From positions 1,054,001 through 1,118,000 of the forward strand of contig OX637626.1 of assembly GCA_951802195.1 (NCBI GenBank): DNA of 64,000 bases, given 5' to 3'. The translations under genes were made by a program, and so were the position numbers. Position 1 is the stretch's first letter. Each line of letters starts with the position of its first letter. This document shows, piece after piece, positions 6,517 through 18,200 of the stretch. The notes beneath the pieces were generated by a model. It did no database searches. It saw nothing but the letters and a program-made list of their open reading frames with translations, and was not told where the DNA came from. This DNA comes from Tausonia pullulans. Taxonomy: Eukaryota > Basidiomycota > Tremellomycetes > Cystofilobasidiales > Mrakiaceae.

Positions 6517-8771
6517 TTATAAAAGAAGAATGTTAGGACGTGATCGGAAGAATGGACCGTCCATCACTCGCTTTAACGTCGGCCGGGACACTTCCTTCTT
6601 CACGCGATTGTAAGGCGGCGGTTGGGATTGAGACATTTCCGACGACTGCATGGCCTGCAAGGATTGGACGAAAGAGGACTCCGTAGATGAGGCATGCTGA
6701 GGCGACCTCGATGTGGACGCCGCCCTTCCTGTGAGCGAATGTAAGGAAGAGGTGGGCGCTGCCTTGTGTTGAATCGACTTGGTCAGCCCAAAGGGCTGGA
6801 TGAGCGCCTTACGAGACTGCTGGCTTAAGGATGCGAGATCTGCCGCTGAGACAGAGCCTGTCAGGCAAGGACTCTGGCGCCTAGAGAGGAGACTGAGAGT
6901 TAGACGCACTCTTGGGTCCCTTACTGTGTCCAGCCATGCTGTCGTCGCTATCATCGCCTGACGAGTCTGAGCCCGAGAAAATTGGTCCCACCAGGAAGCG
7001 AGGCTGCTTTTGATGTGGATTTGCCATGTTAGACCCAGTGCGCTTCTGCGGCGTCGGGGCTGAGACGGGTGACTTGGCTAGGTCAACAGCGATAGAAGGT
7101 CGAGGAAGAGCAAGCACTCACGAGCGGAGATCTGGCTCGAGCTGTAATTGGACTTCTCTTTGTCCTCCAGGTCCTTCTGGGCCCACTTGAGCCGGTCTTT
7201 CGTGGCTTCATGCGCCGCCTTCTCGGCCGCGAGCAACTTCTGATAGTCTTCGAACGAATCGCATCAGTGCCAGAACATCGGGGACAGCTAAGCTGGGAGG
7301 CGGACCTGGGCTGGACCCCCGAGAGTTGAAAGATGGACCAAGTTGATGCGGGCGGTCCTTAGCATCAAGGAAGAACTGTAGGGAGGCAACGAGCCAGTTG
7401 GCCGAATGAACGCACTCATTCGCGCGCGTCGAGAGGTCCCTCTTACCCACCTCATTGAGCAAGTCCGCGGCTAGGCCGTCCGAAGCCTCCCCTTTTGATT
7501 GGAGTTTGATCGAGAAGGGATCATATGTGGCCCGTGTCGACCCGATCTTGAGCTGTGACACACGCAAGTGGGGATGAATGAGAGGCATGGGTCAACATAG
7601 CCCTACCCGGACACGTCTGTGACAACAGTCGCAACATCCGGGTGAAGGCCGACTCACAACGATGACTTCCTCGAGGCCGGTCTTGACGCCCTCGACATGG
7701 ATCTCGCCAGAGGAGATGCATTTGATCATTCTTTGGCAGCTGGAGGAGGGAGGAGGGATCAGAAACAGCTCGGACGAGGGCTAGAACAGAGTACGTTGCC
7801 GCACAAGGCCGATTCATCGCGGTCTGCTATGAGCGTCGACATCTGTGAAGGGCCACGATCAGAGTCCATCACCAGCACTCTCCGAGGAAGAGTTAGCCTA
7901 CTCACCATGGTGAGCAGCTCTTGGCCAGCGCTCCAGCCACCTTCCCAGCCCCGCCAGGTCGAGCGTGTCGCCAGCGCGGCCGCCTCTGCCGACCTGTCTC
8001 CCGCATTGACTGCCTGTCCGGTTGAGGACGCGTCCTGCTCGAAGCGCTCGAGGAGAAGAACCCGCCAGCCGAGGCTGGCGGAGGCGCGGGAGTGGAAGAG
8101 GTAGGTGTGGCTGATAGCATCGGCCGAGGTGTAGTGGACCTGCTGGATAAGGCCGTGGAGGAGGGCAAGGTCCTGCCAATCGAACGAGGGTAGGAGAGCG
8201 GGAGGAACGAGAGGACGCACCGTCAGCGCAAGCGCAGGCTAGGGTTGAACATCAGATGAGGCCAGAGGGAGATACGTACAAGGACCGGCATGACTTGTGT
8301 GGGCGCCCAGAGGAGGAGGGTATCAACGCGGATGATGGATCTTCAGAGAGAAACAGAGGGAGGGATGGAGAGGAGAGGAGAGGAAAGGAGAGGAGGCGGG
8401 TAGCGCCGGTGGGCGCGCACTTGCCATCGACCGTTGTTGGCCTGCCTTCGACGCGGCCCAGAATAATGTCATCGAAGCTCTGCTCGCTGGCGAGCAGAAT
8501 GCCGCAATATCAGTGTGACCGATGGCGGACGAATAGGGAGGCTGCTCAGGTGCCTGCTCCTCGGGACGAGGCGAAGAGTTGTCGGGTTCATGTCATCCGC
8601 GCAGGATCGCAGGTCCGGAATGAGCGGAATGAACTTCGTTTGGCCAAACGTCACTCGTCGGCCGTTTTTCGCCCTGCCCGATCCCAGGTCTTCTACTTGG
8701 ACCCGCGAGAAAACGGAGGATGGGACCGAGGAGGATGAGAGATCAAAGTGGTTGTCTTCACCGCTTGACAT
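6517..8771 (-). CDS. Unrecognised multi-exon protein with C-terminal coiled coil
   Basis: Exons on the minus strand read in order: MSSGEDNHFDLSSSSVPSS (start 8771), then GILLASEQSFDDIILGRVEG, VDTLLLWAPTQVMPVL, DWQDLALLHGLIQQVHYTS with GWRVLLLERFEQ, MIKCISSGEIHVEGVKTGLE, LKIGSTRATYDPFSIKLQSK, and a charged helical part YQKLLAAEKAAHEATKDRLK, before a serine-rich tail. A globular head followed by coiled coil and disordered tail is the plan of XRCC4/XLF-type repair factors, but I cannot match their motifs, so no function is assigned. The 3' end is uncertain: it stops near 6862 or continues to a frame ending at 6517. It is divergent from the cyclin gene. Confidence 0.6.
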
Positions 8772-9187
8772 CGACGCCAGCCCTTGGTACGGCTAGGTTC
8801 GATGCTTCCGCTCGCTCGAAGCCCGATTCTTCCGGACAGCAGGTATCCATCCCATCCCGGGATTCATCAGACAAGAGAAAGAAAGCAGGTGGGCCGATTC
8901 CTTCTCCGTTCGCACAGGAGTTGGTCGTTGCTCAACCTCACGGATGCCCGGGCGGACGTCCTACACCGAAACCTGGGCTGGGGTGTTTACACGCGAAGTG
9001 CACAAGAACATTTGGTGCTCATTGCCCGCCCGTCAAGATCCAGGGGGGAAAGTGGCGGGAGGAGTCATCGAGCCTGGGGGCGTTCTGGAGGAGATCGCGC
9101 GAATCATCGAGGCGAGCTTCCCACCTTGCTCCCTTCTTCCCTCCGTCCACGACTTTCCCTCTTCCGGTTTCCCTTCTTCCTCCGCAG
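8772..9187. promoter_or_regulatory. Shared intergenic region of divergent genes
   Basis: About 416 bp separate the start codons of the minus-strand unknown gene and the plus-strand cyclin. Open frames crossing it are not supported by splice context. No clear motif stands out. Confidence 0.4.
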
Positions 9188-10901
9188 ATGTTGCCCGTCC
9201 CGGCTCATCCAGACAGTGCCAGCATCCGAGGGCGCCGATCCCCTGATGCAGACACCATTGTCAATGACATCGTCGCCCACTCAGAATCGGACAGCAGCAG
9301 CAGCAGCAGCCGCCGATCCCCGTCATCCTCGGCGGCCACCCCCTCACCCGGCCTCTTCCTCGTCGACGGTCCTCTCACTAGGAGTTGTCCCGGCGGCGTT
9401 GTCCATGCCACTCCTCCCACCTCGCCTGACGACGACTGGCTTTGCCTCCAGCAGCAAAGGCTGCTGCTCAGAAAGCACCACCAGCTCGAAACGCTCGTGG
9501 TATCGAGCGTCCGCATGCTGAGGCCCACCATCCTCGACAATTTCGTTGGCGAAAATCTCGAGACCATGCTGATGGGAGAGAGCACAAGGCAAGCGTCTCC
9601 ATGGACCCCGATCCTCGACGTCAACGATCGCGCTCAGATGGACAACCTTATGTCGCTCCCGGTCGATTTTCTCTCCTGCGGTGAGCACCGCTCCCACTCT
9701 CGGTCTACGTGGCTCGTGACAATTGGGGGCGTGCTGATCGACTTCTCTTCATCTGTCGATTCTCGCTCCTTCTTCAGAGATGGCTAGCGAAGTCCTCGGC
9801 CAGATCCTCCCGCCCTTCCCCGCCACCAGCTTTCCGCTCACCGATTCCACCTTGACTTCCTCCGGCTCGCGCTCGCCGTTATCTCTCGCTCCCGCCGATC
9901 TCATTGAGCTACTCGAGCATCAAACGCACCAAATCGCTCGTTGTTTGGGCTACTGGGCGTCGCTCACGCCACACCCGGTGCGCCCTCGTTCTCCTCCAGT
10001 AGCCAATCGGTGAGCGCTGATGAGCTGACGTTCCGTTCCTGACTCGCTCGACTGCCCTATAGCTCTGCGTCCTCATCGCAGCCGTCCTCTACCTAGAGCG
10101 CCTCAAGCGACTCCACCCTGCTCTTTCGTCAAACGGACGTGAGCGAAGGTTTCCTCTCCGCCTCCTTCGTCTCGCGCGCTGCTGAAGATACCTTCCTCCC
10201 GATGTCCCCAGATACGACGGACAGTGGCCTCCGCGTCATCTTCTCCGCCGTCCTCCTTGCCTCCAAGTGGCTCTGCGACGTCTCACACTCCAATAGGGCT
10301 TACGTCAGGCGTACTCCCTGGACGCTTTTCGAGATAAACTCGATGGAGCGCGAGAGTGCGTCCGATTATGCGCATCGGCGCTTCTGACTCAAACTGACAA
10401 CGCAGCACGGTCCTTGCGCACAGTGCTGGAACATCTGAACTACGACGTCTTTATATCGGTCAAGGAGTCAGTGATAATTGTCGGATATTTGTGCTCTTTG
10501 CGACTCTAATATCGCTAACTACCTTTCTTCCGTTCGAAGGATGCTTCACCGTGCCAAAGGCTTTTGGACAGCCAGGTACTTACGTCTTTCCACCTCGAGG
10601 CACGAATATTACTCCTGTCTACTAACATATCTACACAACTTTCTCAGAGGTCCTGAGCAAGCGCGGTACGGTGCAGATGATGGGGTGCATTGAAACTCGC
10701 TCTTTCATATCTCGCCGCTTTATCTACTGACGCCTATCTGCGTAACAGAGCATCAGCTTCTCGCCGGCCATCTACGAGCACATCAACCACTTCTTAGAAG
10801 GCCGCACGACGTCGCCTCTCAGGCCCGAGTCGGTGCGTTCTCGCCGAAAGCTTATGTTGTTTGCAGGCCTTAATCCTACGCCCTCTCCTTCTCTTCCATA
10901 G
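9188..10901 (+). CDS. PHO80/PCL-type cyclin
   Basis: Regulatory cyclin of the Pho80/Pcl group, expected to partner a Pho85-like kinase in nutrient or polarity signalling. The N-terminus is long, polar and serine-rich (poly-Ser near residues 40-50). After several introns the cyclin box appears as LCVLIAAVLYLERLKRL, LRVIFSAVLLASKWLCDVSH and LRTVLEHLNYDVFISVKE; the KWLCD and LNYDVF elements are typical of this family. Short terminal exons follow (MLHRAKGFWTA, then SISFSPAIYEHINHFLEG). The 3' end is chosen by reading through to TAG 10899-10901 and could be shifted by another intron. It is convergent with the NCBP3-like gene. Confidence 0.75.
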
Positions 10902-11251
10902 ATATGAAAGGGATATCCTCATACCCATCCCACACATTTGTTCATCCCATCAAGACGCGCTGTGCATGCTTTCCCCCCTTTGTTGTCTGTTCACTCTTCA
11001 TATCGTCCTAGCATCATCACCTCATATATACATATCGTCCTGGCATCATCACCTCTCTTTCTCCTTATGTCGAGTTTTCTCCTAGTTCTTCTCCTCTTTA
11101 CTTTGCCTTTGGTCCTGCTTCTTCGTTGTTTCGTTGCTCCGTTTGCGCGCGCCTTCTGCTGGCCTCCGGTGGAGGGCAATAACAATCCTTCGACGACCGA
11201 AAGTGTGCGAGGGTTCGCTTAACTTCACATTCGTGTATCCCAGCCAGCACG
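10902..11251. other. Intergenic between convergent genes
   Basis: Pyrimidine-rich plus strand, with an imperfect direct repeat of CATCATCACCTC near 11010-11055. It is likely the 3' UTRs of the cyclin and the NCBP3-like gene. Confidence 0.45.
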
Positions 11252-13020
11252 TCATGACCGTCGCTCCTGCAGGAATGCCTCGAGTTCAGCATCCAGGTCC
11301 TCAACCTTCTTGGGCTCCCGCCTCTCCCGCCTCCCCCCTCCTCCTCTTTCCTCACTCCTCCCTTGACCTCTATCTCCCCGACTCAAACCATAACTGCGGT
11401 CCCCATCCCGCATAGCGTCCAGCTCAGCGTCCAAGTCCCTCGCCCTCTCCCACCTATGCCCTCCACCATCTCTACCGCTGCGACCGCCATCCTCCCCCCT
11501 CCGACGAGGTGGAGGTGCCCTCATAGGCTGAGCTCTCAGAAAATCGCTGCGCATTCCTCCCCCAGCACGTTGAACCTCGATCTCTTCCGTTTGGTCTTCG
11601 AGCGCTTCTTCCTCTTCATTGTTGGCTGGTGCAGCGCCAAGGCGGGAGCTGAAAGCGTGTTCGGGGGTACGTGAGCGGAGCCGTCGATTGATCGAAGTGC
11701 GGGTCGGACGATCGTCTTCTCCGGCACCAGGGGAGGCAGACCTCTGCCGCTGTCGTCGACGAGTTGTGGATCGGTCCATCGAGAAACTTTCGTCGAGGAG
11801 ATCCGTCTGCGGTTCATCGCATCGTCGGCGGTCTGTCGAAGGCGACAAGCGCGAGTCCTCGTATGTGGCGACGGGCCCGTCGTAATCGTTCCGAGATCGG
11901 TCTTTATAGCCCGGTGGCTTGCCGGCGAGGGAGCCGTGCTTGTCGTAGAAGGAAGACCTGCCGAAAGGCTTTGACAGAAAAGAGGTGGGTAAGCTCCCCT
12001 ACCGCAACGCTCGCTTCGAAACAAACCAACTCACCCTGCGCTGCTTTTTATCCGTGGACCTCGCCCACCTCGCCTGAATCGCACCCTTCATCTTGTTCTC
12101 CTCCGGCACCTCCACATCCATATCCACGTCCATGCCCCTATCGTCGTCCTCCTCGCCGTCCGTCCGGACACTCCCCTTCGCGCCATACGCCGCCTGGGCT
12201 CGAACCCGCTTGGGTCGGTACTCGTCTGGCCAGAGCCGCTGAGGGACCGAGTGGGTCTCGGTGCTTGCAGGGTGGGACTCGGGCGTGCGAAGGATGTCGG
12301 AGAGGGCTGAGGAGGCATTGGTGGAGTTTGAGAAGACGAGAACAAGGCCTGGCGGGAACGCGTCGTCGCGTTAGGGAGGGGCGGGGAGTTTGAGAGTGCA
12401 AGGCCCTGACTGGCACCACGTACGGTCATCGGCGATCCACTCAATCCCGAGCGGGAGAGCCTTGGAGAAGCAGCTGACGAAGGAGAAGACCTTGTCCGTC
12501 GGAAGCTCCGTGAGCGGGATACCCTCGAGGTAGACAGCGTTTGGTCGGACGTCTGGGTCGTCGGAAGGGACGGGAAGCCGTAGGGTCGCAGCGGTGGCGG
12601 CGGACTCTTCGTCGGCTACTTGACAACTGCTTCGTCAGGAACGGCTTGGGAATGCAGCCCGGATGAAGAGAGACATGGTGATGGCCGACCTTCGTTGTCA
12701 TCGCGTTTCTCAAGGAGGTCGGATGCCTGTGCAGCGCGTCGATTGTTCGTCATGCCTCATCAGCCCTCCGCGCGTGTGCCGCATGTCCACAGAATGCATG
12801 ATAGGCTTACCATCCGATGGTTGAGCATAGGCTTTACCTCCTCCCGGAGATAGAGCCGCGTTGACGGAGGCGGTCGCTCGCGCTGCTCGCGTGTCGGTCG
12901 GGGTTCGTAGTCGTCGAGCGGGCGGTCGAGTGCCGACGGGTACGAGCGAGTAGAGGGCTGCTCGACATAATCAGCTCCATCGTAGGGGAGGCCCTGCTGG
13001 AAGGAAAAGTCGCTGTCCAT
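11252..13020 (-). CDS. NCBP3-like nuclear cap-binding protein
   Basis: Likely RNA-binding factor linking the capped mRNA 5' end to export. The start MDSDFSFQQGLPYD is at 13020. A central RRM-like segment reads RPNAVYLEGIPLTELPTDKV, FSFVSCFSK and LGIEWIADD, closely resembling the NCBP3 pattern in which an IEW(I/L)DD motif follows the second strand; the next exon gives VVLVFSNSTNASSALSDIL. The C-terminal half is Arg/Ser/Gly-rich with two copies of a short acidic motif, DLDAELDAM and DLDAELEAF, the second within 14 residues of the stop (11252-11254). These resemble the UAP56-binding motif of ALY/Yra1 export adaptors. Start codons of this gene and GET4 are 161 bp apart and divergent. The family call rests on recognised motifs, the export link on inference. 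Confidence 0.7.
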
Positions 13021-13181
13021 GGTGGTGGTTCGAAGAGAGACGCGAGAGGTTGGGCTTCCCTCCTCCTACTTGCTTTGCCCTCGCGCCAGCGCGCTCGGCT
13101 TGACCTGGTCGAAGCGCCTGATTGACCTTGGTTCGTCTCTCTCTCCACTAGAACCACCACCACCCACAGCCAACTTCCACC

Positions 13182-14636
13182 ATGCCGCCCCGATCCATCC
13201 CGACGGATCCCAAGAAGATCATCCCCCCGCTCCTCGAGCTCGACCCCTACTCGGCTCACCAGAAGACCCGGACGACTGCCGCGAGGCTCATCTCGCACGG
13301 CCACGCCGAAGTCGCCGTCGATGTCCTCTTCGAGGTCTCCCGCGAGCTTCTCAAGAAGGGCGACGCCGGCTCGGGCGTCGACCTCGGAACGATGATGATC
13401 CGCGCCTACGAGAGCAAGGAGCAGCCCGTCGGCGACCAGGAGCGAGGTCTGTTCCTCGCCCACGTCACCGCTGGGTGTCGGCTGAACGCGTCGTCGCTCA
13501 TCCTCATCCTGATTCTCCCCGCACACTCGCTCGTCGCTCTACAGCTCGGATCATGAACCTCATCTCTCTCTGCCCGAACACCGGTAACTGGCGGAAGACG
13601 ATCATCAACGGCGCCATTGAGTGCGTCCGCCTCCCCTCCCTCACATTGTCCTCAGTCGGCTCGCCGCGACGACGCGTAGATCTCGAGACTCCTCTCTCAA
13701 GCTGTCCTATGACTGTCACTTGTGGTCAGTCTGCTCACCCGTTTATCGTCCCTTCCTCTCCTCCAGATGGTCCACCAAGTTCCACGCAACTCCCCACCCG
13801 GCCGGCGACCCGCTTCTCCACCACCTCATCGGCTCGCACCTCTTCCGGCTCGGCCTCTACCCTCTCGCCGAGCCCCACCTCCTCTCCTCCGGCTCGCGCG
13901 ACTCAGGGCGACTCCTCGGCGAGATGGCGTTCCTCTGGTCGAGACGTGGGGAGCTCGACCCATCGCCCTACCTCCTTCGGGTGGTCCTCCCGTTCTTGCT
14001 CCTGTCCCCGCCGAGCATCCTCCCGGCCCGAGCGGCACTCTCGACGTTCCTCTCCCTTGCGGCCGACAAGGACGCGTCCTTCGTCCAGGAGCGACTTCCG
14101 CTCGGTGACAGCGATGAGATCCTCTTCACCTCGCTCCCGGTCGTCAACTTCCTCCAGCTCGCCGTCGCGGCCATTCAACGGGCTCCCGCTGCCGACGCAC
14201 CCGCCAAGGTCGGCGACCAAGCCCTCGGGAAGGGTTGGCAGGAGATCACGACAAAGTACCGGGCGTTTGGCAAGCCGTGGATGCGGGATGAGCATGTCAA
14301 GGAGGTGGGTCTGGGTCGTTTTGTCCTTCTTGCTCGCTCTATCTCTCTCTTTCCCTCCCCTTATCTTGCTCAAGTGGCGCGAGAGAGCGGAGACGTGGAT
14401 GGAGTTGAGACCGGACGGACCATGCCGATAAACGAAGGGGGCGACGGCCGAGTTGCTCTGGCCTGTTGCCTTGTGCGTGTCCCTCTCTTATCTCTCGTTC
14501 TGACTTGGTCCTTCTCTCTCAGGCCGTTGCCATCATCAGCCAGGGCTCCTTCCGGATCCAGCCGCCGAGACAAGGCAACAACATGATGGCCGAGCTGCTG
14601 CAGGGTCTGATGGGCGGTGGAGGTGGTGGGCGATAA
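13182..14636 (+). CDS. GET4: GET4 / TRC35, tail-anchored protein targeting
   Basis: Cytosolic scaffold that with GET5 hands tail-anchored proteins from Sgt2 to the GET3 ATPase for ER insertion. Exon 1 reads MPPRSIPTDPKKI and then the alpha-solenoid start TAARLISHGHAEVAVDVLFE, GSGVDLGTMMIRAYESKE, matching the GET4 pattern of a TGSG-D-L turn. Later exons give LCPNTGNWRKTIINGAIE, FHATPHPAGDPLLHHLIGSH and LPVVNFLQLAVAAIQR. The protein ends in a Gly-rich tail (LMGGGGGGR) at TAA 14634-14636. Short introns are evident after GAIE and after EHVKE. Divergent from the NCBP3-like gene across 161 bp. Confidence 0.88.
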
Positions 14637-15277
14637 AAATGGATAACCCCCTCCTTATTTTTTGGACGGCCCGAAGCAAAATGGCTTTCTCGTTGCTCGA
14701 GAAGCGGCGCAAGCTCGCCAGGGGGACTGTGCCGAGGAGGCTTGGCAAGATTAGGTGGCGTGCTTGCTTGCGTAGTTTCGCCCTGAGCCCGACGAACTGG
14801 ATCACCGTCGTTTCGTCTCGCCGCGGTAGATCGATCGGCGAAGGGCCGTGCGTGCGGATGGTCTGGCCAGAGAGCCCGAGGCGAGGGGCCAGCAATCGCA
14901 GAGGCGCGGCAGCGTTCATCTCCAGAGAGAAGGGAAGGCCCAGGGCAAAGGCCCGCGGCGGGCGCCTCGTGCTTCTCGCCGGCCTCGTCGTCGTTGCTCC
15001 TTCTTTCTCCACGAACGTCCGCCCACCCTTACCTCGCCTCACCTCGCCACAGCCACTACACTCCATCTGCTACCGTCTCTTGCCGCCTCGTCCACACGGG
15101 ACGACCACCTCGTGCTCACTCCTCTTCCAGGACCCACGCGCAAACTCTTACCCCGACCTATATCCCCCGTTCCTTCGGCCTCAGGCGACGCCCGACGCCC
15201 GACAGCCACCTCTCCATTAACATTTCGCGACTGACTCGTCTGCCCGCCCGCCCGCCTGCCCGCCTGCCTGAAGCACC
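14637..15277. other. Intergenic, GET4 3' side and OPT promoter
   Basis: About 640 bp. Open frames on both strands lack splice support or recognisable sequence. A CCCGCCCGCCCGCCTGCC repeat lies at about 15243-15268, just before the transporter start. Confidence 0.45.
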
Positions 15278-18200
15278 ATGTTGGCCCACCGCCTGGCCGC
15301 ACGGACGGTCATGACTTCTGAGCGCGTGTGTCCTCCCGCGAAGGAGCGGGGAGGAGTGTCGACTGATTTCCCTGGCTGACTCAAGCGACCCTTTCCCCCG
15401 TCCTTCCCTGCCTCCTACAGGACGTCGGGACGCAGACCTCGCTCTCATTCGAGACGTCCTCGTCCATCCGAGACGAGCTCCTTGCGTACTTCGACGAGCA
15501 GGAGGGCATTGATGACGAAGAAGGCGATGGCATAGGCAGCAAGGACGACGGCGGCGCGAGGAGCTATGTTCGAGGCGTCGGCGACATGACGATAACCGAG
15601 CTGAGGGAGGTGGGTGTCACTCCCATGGTGAAGGCAAGGAGGGGATGTGTTGCGCTGACATGCTGCCGGCTGCGTTCCAAGCTGCACTACCATCACTGCC
15701 TCGACCCAAATTACGACTCAGCCCTGCTGTAAGTCCCTGCACCAGGCCGGCCTGTCCGCCTGACCTCCATACCCACCCAAACCCGTTGTCGCCTGCGGTC
15801 TAGAATTTCTGGTATCGATCCTATCGCCTCCTCGCTCGTTCACTTATCCCCTCCTACTTGCTCACTCATAGAGAACGAGAACAAGCGACCCTTAGCCGGT
15901 GGGACGGCTCGACAACCGGCGGTCCTTCGCGACCGCCGTCGTCGTACGCGTTAGGTTTCTTCCCCTCCGAGGGTGGGAACTCATCCCAGGTTGAGGAAGT
16001 CTACACCGAGTGGGGGTTTGATGAGGGCGAAGAGGACAGTGTCTATGCTGAAGTTCGGGCGGCTGTGTCCAACACGGTGAGTTAGAGGATCTTGGATGAG
16101 ATATGCCGCCTTGCTGTTGCTTATGCTGGTGCGTCTCTGCCCCCCTCTCATGCGTCAATCAAACCAGGACGACCCGACGATACCTACCAACACATTGAGA
16201 GTCTGGGTCCTCGGTATCCTTGGATCTATCACGCTCGCCGGTGTGAACCAGGTAGGAGATTGGCTACTCTTTCATCGGCCTTCTCCGAGCCGAACTCCCG
16301 ACTGTCAAGCTCACTTACATGTCCCTCCGATGCAGTTCTTCTACTATCGTTACCCATCCGTGACCATTGCGAGCCTCATCATCCAGCTCATCTCATTCCC
16401 TCTCGGCCACCTCATGGCGCACGTCCTCCCGCACGGAGACTTTATTAACCCGGGCCCGTTCAACAGTGCGTCTGGCTCTCTTTACTTCTTTATCGCTGTC
16501 GACAACCTTGCTGAGTGGCCCTGGTGGCCATTGTACTAGTCAAGGAGCACACTCTCATCACCATCATGGCAGGCGTTGCTCAGGGGACGGCTTATGCGAC
16601 CAACATCATCACAGGTTCGTCCGTCGTCGAGCTCGATGTTTCTCTCCAGCTCTCTGACCTGGTTTCTGCCTGAATTACAGTTCAACGCTACTTCTAGTCT
16701 GTCCTAGTAGAACCCCAAAACCGATATGGTTCGGCAACGCTAACCCTACTCTCCAACTACAGTCATCAGACGTGGTCGTTCGCTTATCAGGTCAGTCTCA
16801 ATTGGCGCTCCTTTTCTATCATTCGCCGCTGATGGCCTTTTGGACCCAACCAGATCATGCTTGTCCTCTCAACTCAGCTCATTGGATTCTCTATGGGAGG
16901 CCTGCTCCGCCGCTTCCTCGTTTGGCCGGCTGCCATGATTTGTTCGTCTCGAGAGACCTCGAGAGTTTGCGGTGTTTTCTTGGCTCACCTTACTCCTTCC
17001 CTCTGTCAGGGCCTGCGAGTCTCGTGAGCACGGCGTTGCTCAACACTCGTGAGTGTTCTCGATCCACGCATTCTTTGCGATTAACCTCATTATCACTGAC
17101 CTTGTTCATGCCACCTGCAGTGCACAGCGTCCCCTCGGGCGGCGTCTCAGCCGACGGAGCCCTATTGCGAGACAAGGTGCGCCCTACATCCACCCATCCA
17201 TTTACCCACCGAGCCGCCACGAATGTGACGCTGATTATCGCCTCACACCGCAACAGTTCTTCTTCCGGGTCACCGGCGCCATGTTCATCTGGAACTTTTT
17301 GTTCGTCCCGCTGCCCTCCTCTGTCTTCCCTGAAGGCTTCTCTGAAATGAGAACTCCTCCTTCACTCAGCCCGACGTATCTCTTCACCGCTTTGAGCAAC
17401 TTTGATTGGGTTACATGGATGCGAGTCTTCCGTCCCTCATGCGCGTAGTAGTGGGCGACAGCTGACGAGCCGGCTTTGACAGCGCTCCAACGAACGTTAT
17501 CGTCAACCAGGTCTTTGGCTGTCCGTCTTTCAGATTACCCGTCCTGGCTGCTTGTAGCTCCGCTTACTGCCCTTGGCCCCGCTGTCGCAGATCAATCAGG
17601 CCTTGGCTTGAGCTTCATCACGTTTGACTGTGAGCCCCTCTCGACCTCCCCCCCCCTCTTAAAAATCAGCTTCAACTCACTTATCCGCCTCCTCTCTCAA
17701 ACCCAGGGGGTCTCATTTCATCCATCGGCAACCCGCTCGTGATGCCCTGGTGGGCATGCGCCAACATCGTCTTTGGAGTGAGGGTGGCGCAATCTGTCTT
17801 TCTTCATGGGCTGTTCGAGCTGAGGCACAGGCCTGACGCTTTCGAACACCAGTTCTGCACGTTTGTTTGTGTACTGTACCCGTCGCTTTACTACACAGGC
17901 GGTGAGAGATCGAACACCCCATTACTTGCGGGAGGGCGAAGCAGCGCTGAACACCTACCTCTCAGCCTTCGATGCGTGGTATCTCCCCTTCTCCAGCAGC
18001 GGAGCAGTGCGTCATCGGCTTTCCCTTCCTTATATCTCCAAACTTCCCCGACCCCGCCCAACCGACGGCCTCCTCTCTCCGCAGTTTGACAACCAGGGGC
18101 AGCACTACAACGTGACCAAGATCCTCACAGGTGGGGAGGCAGTCCGGTTCGATGAAGAGTGCGTCCAACACCTCCTTTTCCTCTACCCGTACTACTCAGA

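Noticed and set aside
14639-15220. Plus-strand 193-residue open frame between GET4 and OPT
   Set aside because: Composition follows the GC-rich background, other frames are also open, and there is no splice context or recognisable sequence.
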